Below are positions 44,620-53,272 of a stretch of 64,000 nt of DNA, piece after piece. The DNA comes from JABWBD01 sp040768665. GTDB taxonomy: Bacteria > Planctomycetota > Planctomycetia > Pirellulales > Thermoguttaceae. Position 1 is the stretch's first letter. Every line of letters begins with the position of its first letter. The notes under the pieces were generated by a model. It was not told the origin of the DNA and ran no database searches. It was given only the letters and a program-made list of their open reading frames with translations. Location: NCBI GenBank assembly GCA_040768665.1, contig JAXGMN010000032.1, positions 62,001-126,000 of the forward strand, read 5' to 3'. The position numbers and the translations under genes are program-made.

Positions 44620-46077
44620 TTAGAGTTCCTTCAATTCCGCCAGCATTTCCAGAAGGTTCTGCGTAAGCTTGACCGATGCGTCTTCTTCGAACCGCGACGT
44701 GCCGACCCACGTCTCGTAGCCGCCGAGCTGGTGCTGGTTCGGCGGCGGCAGGTACCCGTAGCCGCCGTTGGCCAGTTCGATGAGGAAGGTTCGGGCGAAA
44801 GGACTCTTCTGTTTGATTTCGAGGCCGATTTCGACCAGCACCTCGAACGGCATCGACACGATCGCCTGCTCTCCGATCCGGATTGCCTGCACGATGACGT
44901 CTTCGGTCCCGGGATTCTCGGAGCCGCCGTAGAAAACCGTGGCGTTGGCCACCGACGTCGAGCGTTGATGGATCGCCTCACGCTCCTTTCGCGGCAACTC
45001 GAGCAACTTCGTCGCCTTTTCCATTTCGGCCGGGGGCGGGACGCGATACTTGAGCGTGACCTCGCGCTGCCGCACCGCGACGATGGGGTTTTCGTCGTAC
45101 GTTTCGATCTTCTTCACCGCCCGCCAGGCGGCATCGGCGGCCTTCGAGGCCACGATCCGCACCTGCTCGAACGGCGCTCGCGGCGGCCGCGTGCCGTCGA
45201 AGTCGATGTTGTTGATGTCGCCGGAGGCGCCGTTGGTCATCATCGCGACAAACTCGTGCGGCGGTTTCGAGCCGCCGACGCGGTAGGGCGCGATGCGGGC
45301 GAACTCGCCAAAATAATCCGCCGACGCCATGCCGACCTCCTTGCCGTTTTCCTCGACCACCTTGGGAATCCCGCCGACGTAATGCAGCGCGTAGTTGGCG
45401 ATCAGGCCCAGCGGCCGGCCGCGGCGGGTGCGAACGGAGACGACGCAGATTTCCGGATCGGTCGGCCCGGCGGGCTTGAGCAGATGCTGCCGCGGCGGAT
45501 TGGTCCGAACCTGGTCGAAATCGCCGAGCGGGTTCCGGTCCATCGTGCCCGGCTTCAAGTACCAGCGGCGGTTGAAGACTTCGCCGGGCTCTTCGTCCGA
45601 GGCGAATCCGACCTCGGCGGGCTGGAGGGACTCGATCGCCTTGGTGAGCGCTTCGATGAGCCCGTCGCGGCGTTTCTTTTCGTAGGCGATCCGGCCCGGC
45701 GAGGTGTCGCCGCCTTTCGGGGCGCTGTGCGTATGCGTGGCGGAGACGAGCATTTCCTCCGGTTTCCACCCGGTCTTTTCCGCGGCGGCCGCCTTGGCTT
45801 CATCCGTCATTTCCCGTCCGACACCGATGGCGTCCACCACCGCGATGACAGCCCGGCCCTGGCCATTCTCGAAGGCGACCGCGCGGACATGAAGCGGATC
45901 ATGCACGTAGTTCGACGCTCCGCTGCGAAGCTGGATCGGAAAGACCTCGGGCGAAATATCGACGGCGGCGGTCCCGGCACGGAAGCCGGGCTGTTCGGCG
46001 CCCACGCGGACCGGAAGCGCCAGTGCGGTCGCGAGGTAGAGGAGGGCAATGCCGTGGGCAAGGACATTTCGTTGCAT
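44620..46077 (-). CDS. neutral ceramidase-like secreted protein
   Basis: A 485-residue secreted protein of the neutral/alkaline ceramidase-like group. The signal peptide is IALLYLATALALPVRVGA, then FRAGTAAVDISPEVFP, the metal-site motif SATHTHSAPKGGD and GLIANYALHYVGG, MMTNGASGDINN. These match the N-terminal catalytic domain; the Ig-like C-terminal domain of true ceramidases is reduced, so the substrate may differ. GGAAGGAATC precedes the ATG. Confidence 0.85.
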   Translation of the reverse strand: MQRNVLAHGIALLYLATALALPVRVGAEQPGFRAGTAAVDISPEVFPIQLRSGASNYVHDPLHVRAVAFENGQGRAVIAVVDAIGVGREMTDEAKAAAAEKTGWKPEEMLVSATHTHSAPKGGDTSPGRIAYEKKRRDGLIEALTKAIESLQPAEVGFASDEEPGEVFNRRWYLKPGTMDRNPLGDFDQVRTNPPRQHLLKPAGPTDPEICVVSVRTRRGRPLGLIANYALHYVGGIPKVVEENGKEVGMASADYFGEFARIAPYRVGGSKPPHEFVAMMTNGASGDINNIDFDGTRPPRAPFEQVRIVASKAADAAWRAVKKIETYDENPIVAVRQREVTLKYRVPPPAEMEKATKLLELPRKEREAIHQRSTSVANATVFYGGSENPGTEDVIVQAIRIGEQAIVSMPFEVLVEIGLEIKQKSPFARTFLIELANGGYGYLPPPNQHQLGGYETWVGTSRFEEDASVKLTQNLLEMLAELKEL

Positions 46078-46476
46078 AAGATTCCTTCCGGTTCAAAGCG
46101 GTTGCCAAGGGTGATCGGCTCCGCGTTCAGGGCGCCGGCTGCGAACCCAAAACCGATGAGCGGGCAGGCGACTTTCATGTCCCGTAGAGTAACCTGGCTG
46201 CATCCCAAGAGCAAGCAGGCTTCATCGGCCGTGAAAGACGTTCACCACCACTGCCCCGGCGGCAGGATGCGATTGTTGGACCCCTCGTCAAAAACGGTCG
46301 TTGACACACACCGACCGCCGAGTAAATTGAGAGAAGTCCCGCCCGGAAGACAAACGTGTTCAATCTCCTCCCCACATCGAGACGCGGCACGGCCGGCAAG
46401 GCATACGATCCTTCTTCCGTTGGCGGTGGTCGTTTCACGACAACGGCGGCCCGCCGCTCGGATTCAGGAGAATGCT
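46078..46476. other. divergent spacer without recognised features
   Basis: About 400 bases separate the ceramidase-like gene and the membrane protein gene, which point away from each other. I see no gene and no clear promoter. Confidence 0.4.
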
Positions 46477-47037
46477 ATGAACGATACCGCCTGGCACGAA
46501 GAAATCGGGCGCCGCGCCGCAACGTTGCAGATCGTCACAGGCGCTTTGTTGGTGGGAAGTCTCGGATTCCTCGGCGTCGCCGCGGTGCTTGTCCACCTGG
46601 AAATGGTCGAGCCCCAGCACGATCTGGCCGGCGTCATGAATCTCGTGCTCCTCGTCTTCCTGGCGGCCGAAATCGTAGCTCGGCTGGTCGTGCCGGGCAT
46701 GATCGTCGCCCAGGCCCGCAGCAAAATCGCTGCCGGCACCTGGACTTTGCCCGAGGCGGGACGATCCACGGAAACGGCTTCCCTGATCGAGCGGACGGGC
46801 GATGCCGGGCGGCTGCTTGTCGTCTATCAAACCCGCACGATCGTCGCTGCCGCACTGCTCGAAGGAGTCGCGCTGTTTGCAATCATCGTCTACATGCTCA
46901 CGCACTCGCTGGTGGGACTGGCCATTGCCATTCTCTTGATCCTGGGATTGGTGTTTCACATCCCAAGCCGTTCCGGGGTCGTCCACTGGGTTGAGAATCA
47001 ACTGCAGCTCGTTGATCAGCAGCGCCAGAGACCTTAG
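46477..47037 (+). CDS. four-helix membrane protein of unknown function
   Basis: A 186-residue protein with four hydrophobic segments: IVTGALLVGSLGFLGVAAVL, GVMNLVLLVFLAAEIVARLVV, TIVAAALLEGVALFAIIVYML and LVGLAIAILLILGLVFHIP, with a soluble loop (KIAAGTWTLPEAGRSTETAS) in the middle. No family recognised; the layout resembles small planctomycete membrane proteins of ABC or ATP-synthase-neighbour type only in general. TCAGGAG precedes the ATG. Confidence 0.7.
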   Translation: MNDTAWHEEIGRRAATLQIVTGALLVGSLGFLGVAAVLVHLEMVEPQHDLAGVMNLVLLVFLAAEIVARLVVPGMIVAQARSKIAAGTWTLPEAGRSTETASLIERTGDAGRLLVVYQTRTIVAAALLEGVALFAIIVYMLTHSLVGLAIAILLILGLVFHIPSRSGVVHWVENQLQLVDQQRQRP

Positions 47038-47484
47038 GCGAGCGGCAGAAGAAGTCTTACCACGATCAGCCCGGCTGCTCGCACTTATACAGGCATTGCA
47101 CCGCCACGGTCGGCCACGGAGTTGTCAGTGAGCCAGGAGCAGTCAACCGCCGGCGCGTGCGCATGGGCGACTGCTGCCGGGGGCGGGCCGGCAGGAGCTT
47201 TTGGCGATGGAGTCAATTGTCAAAGAGCTAACGATTCATGCGTTCAGTATACGAATGTAATGATGGCCGATGCGGCGCGATTGGTCAAGCGCGTTTTCTG
47301 TGCCGGGCGGCAGAAATCGGGAAAATGGCCCGGGAGAGGGGCGCGGCGATGGGAGTTTTTAGCCGTCTCGAGTTTTCTGGGATTTGACTTGGGCGAGAGG
47401 CTCGGCTGTAAAGAACGGACGAGTCTTGGTTTGGGTCGATGGGCGTGCGCGCAAATTCGCACCATCCGAAAGCTGGGTGTCTAA

Positions 47485-47592
47485 AAAGTCGAGAGTTGAG
47501 AGTTGAGAGCCAGAGAGGTTGGGAGCAGTTGCGTAGCGAGACGGTCATTTGCTTGCGATGCAGGTCGATTCCGAGATACAATATGGTCAATT
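47485..47592 (-). pseudogene. IS110 transposase N-terminal remnant
   Basis: About 20 codons, LYLGIDLHRKQMTVSLRN, identical to the start of the remnant at 50746, with the same upstream bases (CCAGGAGAATTGACCAT). The start codon is changed to ATA. Nothing further of the transposase follows. Confidence 0.65.
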
Positions 47593-47941
47593 CTCCTGGC
47601 AACGCCGCGTTGCTGGCGGCTTGGTCGGGCATCATCGAGTACTGCTCCGCCTTCTTGGTCGCCAGGTTGGCACCGATTAACCCACATGATTGGTAAGTTA
47701 CCTTTCAGGTGACCTCTGAGTCTGAGTCAAGGGCGACGGTGCCGATTACCTAAGAAGACGAGAATCACACCCCCCGCCTTTTGTAGTAGTGAGCGTGGAA
47801 GGATTTGGGCGACCTTGTACGACCCCGTTCGCCAGAGATTGCCCTCCGTCGTCGGTGGCAATCGCTGTCTCCACCGAAACGGAACAAGGACTAATCTCAC
47901 CAGGGTTTGCCCACGCTGGTCGATCTGCCGCCCGCAACAAC
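47593..47941. other. spacer without recognised genes
   Basis: No gene can be supported. It contains the upstream end of the IS110 remnant (a CGCCGCGTTGCTGGCGGC-like hairpin at about 47605-47622). Confidence 0.35.
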
Positions 47942-48913
47942 CTAGGCGTCGGATGCGGCATGCCCGTCGAGCCAGGCGTGCAGGTCGTCGAGCGATTGGA
48001 ACCGCAGCAGGGCTTTGGCCAGTTCCTCCAACGCTGGGGGGGACAATCCGTACACGCGATCCTCGTCATCTTGCGACAGCGTGCCACAAACCTCGGCCAA
48101 TTGCGACAACACGAGGCTCGCTCTGCCGCGGGCTTCCCCGCGGGCTTCCGCAAACCGCTCCACAGACGTGATGTACGGCATCTTTCGTGCCTCCTCGAAT
48201 TCAGCGATTTCTCGCGTCAGTCGTTTCTCCAGGTCCACCCGCAGGTGCATCATCCAGTCCAACAGCCCGAAGATGTCGCGGACCTGCTCTTCATTATAGC
48301 CTAAATCGTACAATCCGAGCACCAGCTTGCGCTTGGCCCGATACCGGCCTTCCGGGTCGCTCGCCGTGCGGAGCGCCTCGATCTGGGCGCGGGCCACCAA
48401 GACCGGCAGCGAGTGGTCGTCGCGCCAGTCCGTCTCCAAGCGGTCGATCAGCTTGCAGACCGGGAACTTCAGCCGGCTCTCGAACGGCCCGACCTGGAAG
48501 ACGTCTTCATCCGGCGCCCAGCCGCGCCGCGAATCGGCCAGCACCACCAGCGTCAGCACGCGCCGCTGGCAGATCCAATAGATGCCCGCGTTGTACAACG
48601 AAATCCGGGAGGCAAACCCCGCCTCGTAAGCCGATTGGATTTCCAGATGCAGCAGAATCCACTGCTCCTGTCCGGTCACCAGCCGGACTTTGACCAACAC
48701 ATCCACCCGGCGGTTCCGCTTGCCGGATTGGCCGATCACCTGGCTGAGTTCCTTGTCGCACCACTGGGGTTCGCAGGTCCAATCGATGGCGGCGTCCACG
48801 AGGGGAAAGTACTTGGCGATGAATTGGCGCAGAAAGCGGCGCAGGGCCTCTTTCCAGGCGCCGTCGAAATCGTTGTCCTGATCCTGGTCGAGTGGAGTAA
48901 CTTCGTCGGTCAT
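47942..48913 (-). CDS. Rpn-family PD-(D/E)XK nuclease
   Basis: A 323-residue protein of the Rpn/YhgA-like group of recombination-promoting nucleases. The nuclease core has D (RRVDVLVKVRL) and an ExQ (WILLHLEIQ) as in PD-(D/E)XK enzymes, followed by a helical region (LDWMMHLRVDLEKRLTREI) and a DUF4351-like C-terminal segment (VYGLSPPALEELAKALLRF). Members promote recombination or act near mobile elements. I prefer the start at 48913 (MTDEV), although one at 48943 is also open. It borders IS110 remnants and the HNH pair. Confidence 0.85.
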   Translation of the reverse strand: MTDEVTPLDQDQDNDFDGAWKEALRRFLRQFIAKYFPLVDAAIDWTCEPQWCDKELSQVIGQSGKRNRRVDVLVKVRLVTGQEQWILLHLEIQSAYEAGFASRISLYNAGIYWICQRRVLTLVVLADSRRGWAPDEDVFQVGPFESRLKFPVCKLIDRLETDWRDDHSLPVLVARAQIEALRTASDPEGRYRAKRKLVLGLYDLGYNEEQVRDIFGLLDWMMHLRVDLEKRLTREIAEFEEARKMPYITSVERFAEARGEARGRASLVLSQLAEVCGTLSQDDEDRVYGLSPPALEELAKALLRFQSLDDLHAWLDGHAASDA

Positions 48914-49422
48914 GACTGTTTGTGATAAGCCGGCCCGCAGCATGTGTCAAGGCGAGATCAGATCGCACTAAACGGACGGAGACGGGACGGGGCCAGGACG
49001 GGGTCTGTTCGCCGTGTTTTCTCAACCCAAGAAGACCTCCGTCCCCGCGTCCCCTGTTCTCGCCCCAACGTCGCCCAAACGGGTCGCCCAAACGGGTCAG
49101 AACGGTTTCCGGTCGTAAATCGTTCTGACCCGTTTTAGGCCCCGGGTACCAGCTCGCGGGAAGATGGGAAACCCAGATAGCTGTCACGAGGGGTGGAACG
49201 TTCGTCGGCCAGGAAAACTAGCTCCGTCCCAGTTTCGACTGCTGAAGATCGTCAACCATGCCGAGGCGGAAAGGAAAGGTACGGCCAAAGAACAAGTCGC
49301 GTCCCCTGAATCGCGCTCGCTTTACAGGGTGGTATTTGGTGGACTAGGCTGGTGTGGTTTCCTTACATCCTTCTTCTCGCCGTTCGAGCTTCTGTGGCGA
49401 GGGGTCACGCTCGGCGGTAGTG
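48914..49422. other. spacer containing a palindromic element
   Basis: No gene recognised. Holds the GGTCAG palindrome at 49090. Confidence 0.4.
49090..49136. repeat. GGTCAG-type palindromic element
   Basis: AAACGGGTCAGAACG pairs with CGTTCTGACCCGTTTT around a 16-base loop (GTTTCCGGTCGTAAAT). The loop word TCGTAAAT resembles the TCGAAAAC/ATTTACAA centre of the 13733 copy. Confidence 0.8.
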
Positions 49423-49848
49423 TTATTCGATGGGCGGGTAGGCACCAGCGATCATCCACACCGTACGAGCCGACAAGTGGTAGGAATCGTTTAGCTCCAG
49501 CAAGGACACGGTTCCACGCCCGCACGCGGTGGAGCCTACAATCAGCAGGCCACGTTCCTCCCATAGAAAGTGGCCATTCCAATGATCGCGTCGAGGATGG
49601 AAGATGAGGACTTCGACTCCGGTCAGCGGATCTGTGACCTGCGTGGGATTCGAGCGCAACTTGTTGCAGCGATGGCAACTCAACCAGAGATTATCCCGCT
49701 CATCCGTCCCGCCCAACGATACAGGCTGAAGGTGCTCGATTTCCAGACGATAGGGCAACACTTGCTGTGGGCACCGGCAGTAGCCGCACTGGAAGCGTGC
49801 GTCTTTCGCAACAAGTTCGTAAAGCCAAGCCGGGATTCGATGAGCCAC
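49423..49848 (-). CDS. HNH endonuclease
   Basis: A 141-residue HNH nuclease. The core CGYCRCPQQVLPYRLEIEH, DNLWLSCHRCNKLRSN carries the two zinc CxxC pairs and the metal-binding His of the EH/NLxLxCxxCN motif. The C-terminal part FHPRRDHWNGHFLWEERG is a known continuation in proteins of this type. The start is GTG. It follows, by 12 bases, a small acidic protein; the two form an unit. Confidence 0.88.
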   Translation of the reverse strand: MAHRIPAWLYELVAKDARFQCGYCRCPQQVLPYRLEIEHLQPVSLGGTDERDNLWLSCHRCNKLRSNPTQVTDPLTGVEVLIFHPRRDHWNGHFLWEERGLLIVGSTACGRGTVSLLELNDSYHLSARTVWMIAGAYPPIE

Positions 49849-49860
49849 GAATCGGTGGAC

Positions 49861-50178
49861 CTATTCCTTGTGGAGAGCTGAGTCGATCTGAGCAAGCAGG
49901 CTCAACGCTCGCCCCTTGGTAAGTGTCGCCGTGTCAAATTCTTCAGCAAGGGTGTCCAATTCGGAACGCTCTTCTTCGGTGAGTTGCCCTTCGCGATTGC
50001 GAACCAGGAGGATGCTCATTCGCTGCTGTTTGGCTTCCGGGATCGTCACTGCCGCCTGTTGACGGAGCGTTTCGAAGTCCTGGTCCACGATGGCCACCAG
50101 ACACCGTCCCGAAGGCGGAGCATCCGCTGGAAGGACGATGATGCCATCTTTCGCGACCGTCTCAAATACGCTTGTCAT
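49861..50178 (-). CDS. small partner protein of the HNH nuclease
   Basis: A 105-residue acidic protein with no named family. The start FETVAKDGIIVLPADAPPSG resembles the DNA-binding start of SpoVT/AbrB-type antitoxins (short beta hairpin), and the C-terminal part is helical and charged (LTEEERSELDTLAEEFDTAT). Its close spacing upstream of an HNH nuclease suggests an antitoxin-like or specificity partner; this is inference. Confidence 0.6.
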   Translation of the reverse strand: MTSVFETVAKDGIIVLPADAPPSGRCLVAIVDQDFETLRQQAAVTIPEAKQQRMSILLVRNREGQLTEEERSELDTLAEEFDTATLTKGRALSLLAQIDSALHKE

Positions 50179-50479
50179 GGGATACTCGCCACAAAGGAAC
50201 TCTCGGACCGAGTGTACTGTGCCAGGTCCATCGCGTGTTCCGGCTGGCCGGGCAATTGGTTGCGAGAACCGCTACACGGTAGTGATTATACCACGGTCCG
50301 CTGAGAGTAGCCACTCCGAGCTTTGAGGGGGGGCAAGGGGTGAACGGGCAGATCGGATCAACAGCGCCACGCACGTGGTAGCGAAAACGTGACGGGCACG
50401 CCGGTGATTTGGCCCGCGGCAGACGAGACGCCTGGCGAGGCGATTTCCGAAGCAGTTTCTTCCGGCTTGCGCCATTGGT

Positions 50480-50746
50480 TGTGGTTCAAGAGGATTTTCT
50501 TTGGGTCGGAAGTGCCGGCCAGAGATTCTGCGGCAGCCATGTCACCAGCCAGTCGTGAAATCCGCAGACTTCGACGACCGCCATCTACTGCTCAACTCCA
50601 GCCCCGGCCTGGTGCAATTGTTCCCGAAACTTCTGGAGTTTGGGCCACCGGGTACTGACTTGGGGCCGAAGGATGACATCGACATCGGTGGTTGCGTAGC
50701 GAGACGGTCATTTGCTTGCGATGCAGGTCGATTCCGAGATACAACA
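50480..50746 (-). pseudogene. IS110 family transposase remnant
   Basis: Starts ATG at 50746 behind AGGAGAATTGACC with LYLGIDLHRKQMTVSLRN (the first catalytic Asp of the DEDD domain). After a frameshift at about 50695 it reads DVDVILRPQVSTRWPKLQKF and REQLHQAGAGVEQ-stop-MAVVEVCGFHDWLV, then fades. A TAG at about 50589 and further damage make it inactive. Confidence 0.75.
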
Positions 50747-51001
50747 TGGTCAATTCTCCTGGCAATGCCGCGCCGATCGCGGCTTGGTGAAAACCTTGGG
50801 CGAGCGCCAGTGGCTCGGCCGTCGAATCCAGGAAAAGCCTGCCTTCTTGCCTCTTTCATAGAACCAGGCCGACGCGCGCTAGCTCTGCCGGGCAGCCCGG
50901 AAATACGGTAGAATCCTCGTCACGTAGGCGATTCGCAATGACCGACCCCACCGCAGCCGACCTGTTGGTTGCGAATCAGTGACTCCCGGGAGTTTTTCAA
51001 C

Positions 51002-52708
51002 ATGACAGGTGCTGCCCCAGACGGACAAGCAACGACCGCCGGCGATGAACGTATGCCAGACTTAGCTCGCGAAGAGCACGCGCTGGCTCAGAAGCTCGCG
51101 TACGAGAAGTCATTGGCGCGAGGTAACGGAAAAGAGCCACCCCCCTTCAATCCTGAGGCGAGCGTCGGCGATTTTTGGCAGGCGGCCGGAGAGGTGATTG
51201 CGCAACGAGGGACGCCTGCACGAATCCTGCCCGACGGAACGCACTTCTTCCCGATCGCGACCTTGCGGGGTGCCGATGGGAACCCGATTGCTGAAGCAAC
51301 AGGAGAGGTGTACTGGTCCGCGAATGATGGTCTCGCATACAGGTTTGAGTTCCCGCATGCCTCGACGCCTGATGCGGCCCCCTCAACCTTTGGTATGGCA
51401 CCTCGGCCACCGGACGGGTCGATTAATGAGGTGTCCAGTTCAGCGTCATGGTCCGGCGCCATTGCAGGAGGCGGGGAGTTTCTGCTCTATTCTGCCGCTG
51501 GAACTGTAACAACCCAACACACTCCGGTCGGGAGACAACACACATCACGTTCAACCTGCCGCGGGAAAGCCGCTCTTGGATCGATTACGTTGCCACTCGA
51601 TCACCCACTGGCGTTTCATCACGACACCGCACATTTACGGCGAGAGTTTCTACCGTCATTCATGCTTCTCTCTTGGCCCGATCCGGAGGAGGTCACGTTC
51701 GCTGACGGGACGACATATCATCAACGGCTGCGGAATCGAATCATACTTCAGGAGCGTCCTCGACTGACGGTCTATTTGGGGTCGACTACACCTGGCACGG
51801 ATAAGGGCGTTTGGCTAGTCGATGAAGCGCCATCGCCAGAATCTGAGAGAGTTGCGTCGAAAGGCGCCGAAGACGCAAGAGCCTTTCTGTCATTTTTGGT
51901 TGGCCGTAACTTGCCATTTTTCTGGCGGGACACGTTTACGGACTGCGCTGTGCGGCGTCTTTACGAAGGTGCATTGCGACCGCACGCCCCGATTTTGGGC
52001 AATGAGCAACCTCTGCCGCTTTATCATGTTCGCGAGGCTTTCCAAATCGGCGCACCAATTGGGTATGGCTTGCCGCGTTTGTTTGAACGTTTTCGCAAAG
52101 TGCGAAATGACTACAACTTGGACTTCGTGCTGAGTCCCATTTGGACTGCCTTAGATGGGTACGTAGACGACAAGCTGGCTGAAGCCTCCGTGACCCTGGA
52201 ACGACTCTCCACTGCACATGCGGACTACCTGAAACACTCAGGTAGCGCGCCCGGGAAAGTCAAATTTCTCACCAAGAAACAGGGTGCTGCGCTTCGCGAA
52301 GCCTTGCAGGAAGCTGCTAGGCAAGTCGCAGCCGATGAGCATATTCCAGACGAGGTCCTCACGATTATCAACCGGAAGATCGGAAACATTCACCAACCTC
52401 CTAACGCAGACAAATTGGAGCGGATTTTCACCGATGTCGGCTTGACCTTGCGCGCCGACGAAGAAGGCGCAATTGCAGATCGAAACCGGACCTTGCATGG
52501 CCGGGCTACACTCGGTGACAGGGAAAACCTCCAGGCAATCACGGAGGAATTGCGGCGGTTTGATGTACTGCGGACACTCATTCACAAAGCGGTCCTTCGC
52601 TTGCTGGACTACAAGGGTCCGTATATGGACTATGGGGACCATTTGGATGGAAAGGCATACACAATTAGAGAGTTGACTCCGTTGCCCACGGAAGCCGCCG
52701 CCGGGTAG
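51002..52708 (+). CDS. ApeA-like HEPN protein, candidate phage defence gene
   Basis: A 568-residue protein. The first 300 residues are beta-rich and unrecognised; the rest is helical. Near the end is R-N-R-T-L-H (R494 to H499), the Rx4H active site of HEPN ribonucleases, within DRNRTLHGRATLGDRENLQA. Size, domain order and a C-terminal HEPN with a beta-rich front half match ApeA-type abortive-infection proteins, which act alone by cutting RNA after phage infection. I chose ATG 51002 (GGGAG upstream); an in-frame TTG start at 50969 exists. Base composition is less GC-rich than neighbours, fitting horizontal transfer. Confidence 0.6.
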   Translation: MTGAAPDGQATTAGDERMPDLAREEHALAQKLAYEKSLARGNGKEPPPFNPEASVGDFWQAAGEVIAQRGTPARILPDGTHFFPIATLRGADGNPIAEATGEVYWSANDGLAYRFEFPHASTPDAAPSTFGMAPRPPDGSINEVSSSASWSGAIAGGGEFLLYSAAGTVTTQHTPVGRQHTSRSTCRGKAALGSITLPLDHPLAFHHDTAHLRREFLPSFMLLSWPDPEEVTFADGTTYHQRLRNRIILQERPRLTVYLGSTTPGTDKGVWLVDEAPSPESERVASKGAEDARAFLSFLVGRNLPFFWRDTFTDCAVRRLYEGALRPHAPILGNEQPLPLYHVREAFQIGAPIGYGLPRLFERFRKVRNDYNLDFVLSPIWTALDGYVDDKLAEASVTLERLSTAHADYLKHSGSAPGKVKFLTKKQGAALREALQEAARQVAADEHIPDEVLTIINRKIGNIHQPPNADKLERIFTDVGLTLRADEEGAIADRNRTLHGRATLGDRENLQAITEELRRFDVLRTLIHKAVLRLLDYKGPYMDYGDHLDGKAYTIRELTPLPTEAAAG

Positions 52709-52803
52709 ATTCTGCTGACCGTTGTCATAGTTTCCGGCCTCGTACCAAGTGCTTCACCCACGCAGTTTTCGCCAGTTATTGTTTTCAGTCCCGCAAAACT
52801 TCT

Positions 52804-53146
52804 TGTTATCGACCGCAGCATCGCCCGCATGCACCTCGACCACCGGCAGAAGCGGCGGATCACGCGAACGTCGCCCGTCGGGTTCTGCTCGGCCCAGTGC
52901 TACCTCATCACCCGGGATCTCTTCGAGGACCAACGGGCCTGGTTCCATCGGACCGACCACGAGCCCCGGAACTTCGACAAGTGGCTCTCCAGCCTCCTCG
53001 GCACCAAGGGCTTCGAGCTCCAGCTCCTCTACCCCTACGTCTGCCAGCACATCGGCGTCGTCTCCAAGGTGCGTCCCGACGCGACTTTCTACCGGGACGA
53101 TCGAGCGGCAGGGCGAATTGGGGTTTGTGTTGCGGATTCATATTAG
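52804..53146 (+). pseudogene. glycosyltransferase-like fragment
   Basis: The frame reads MHLDHRQKRRITRTSPVGFC, SAQCYLITRDLFEDQRAWFH and ...YVCQHIGVVSKVRPDATFYRDD before being cut at about 53100 by unrelated sequence. The SAQCYLITR and YVCQHIGxxS motifs resemble the C-terminal part of some glycosyltransferases. The start is missing. Together with the TPR gene at 55561 it may be one original gene, split by the repeat and intron between them. Confidence 0.4.
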
Positions 53147-53272
53147 TGCGGCAGGAGCGTAAGCCTATCGCGTAAGCCTATCGGGTCAGGCCGGGATTAG
53201 GGATTAGCATGTAGAAAGAAAAGACGTACAGAGTCGGGTGGGAGCCCACTAATCCCTAATCCCGGTCTGACC
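53077..53272. repeat. 196-bp direct repeat, copy 1 (5' of the intron)
   Basis: Matches 55316-55511 over 196 bp with one visible mismatch (cccggTctgacc versus cccggCctgacc). It contains the end of the glycosyltransferase fragment and the GGTCAG palindrome 53184-53272. Confidence 0.9.
53184..53272. repeat. GGTCAG-type palindromic element
   Basis: GGTCAGGCCGGGATTAGGGA and TTAG are complementary to CTAATCCCTAATCCCGGTCT and GACC at the other end (one mismatch in 24), enclosing about 40 bases. The group II intron begins at the very next base. Confidence 0.85.

Noticed and set aside
44593..47037. An 814-codon plus-strand frame running into the membrane protein gene
   Set aside because: The first 620 codons are the antisense of the ceramidase-like gene; only the part from 46477 looks like protein, with its own ribosome site.
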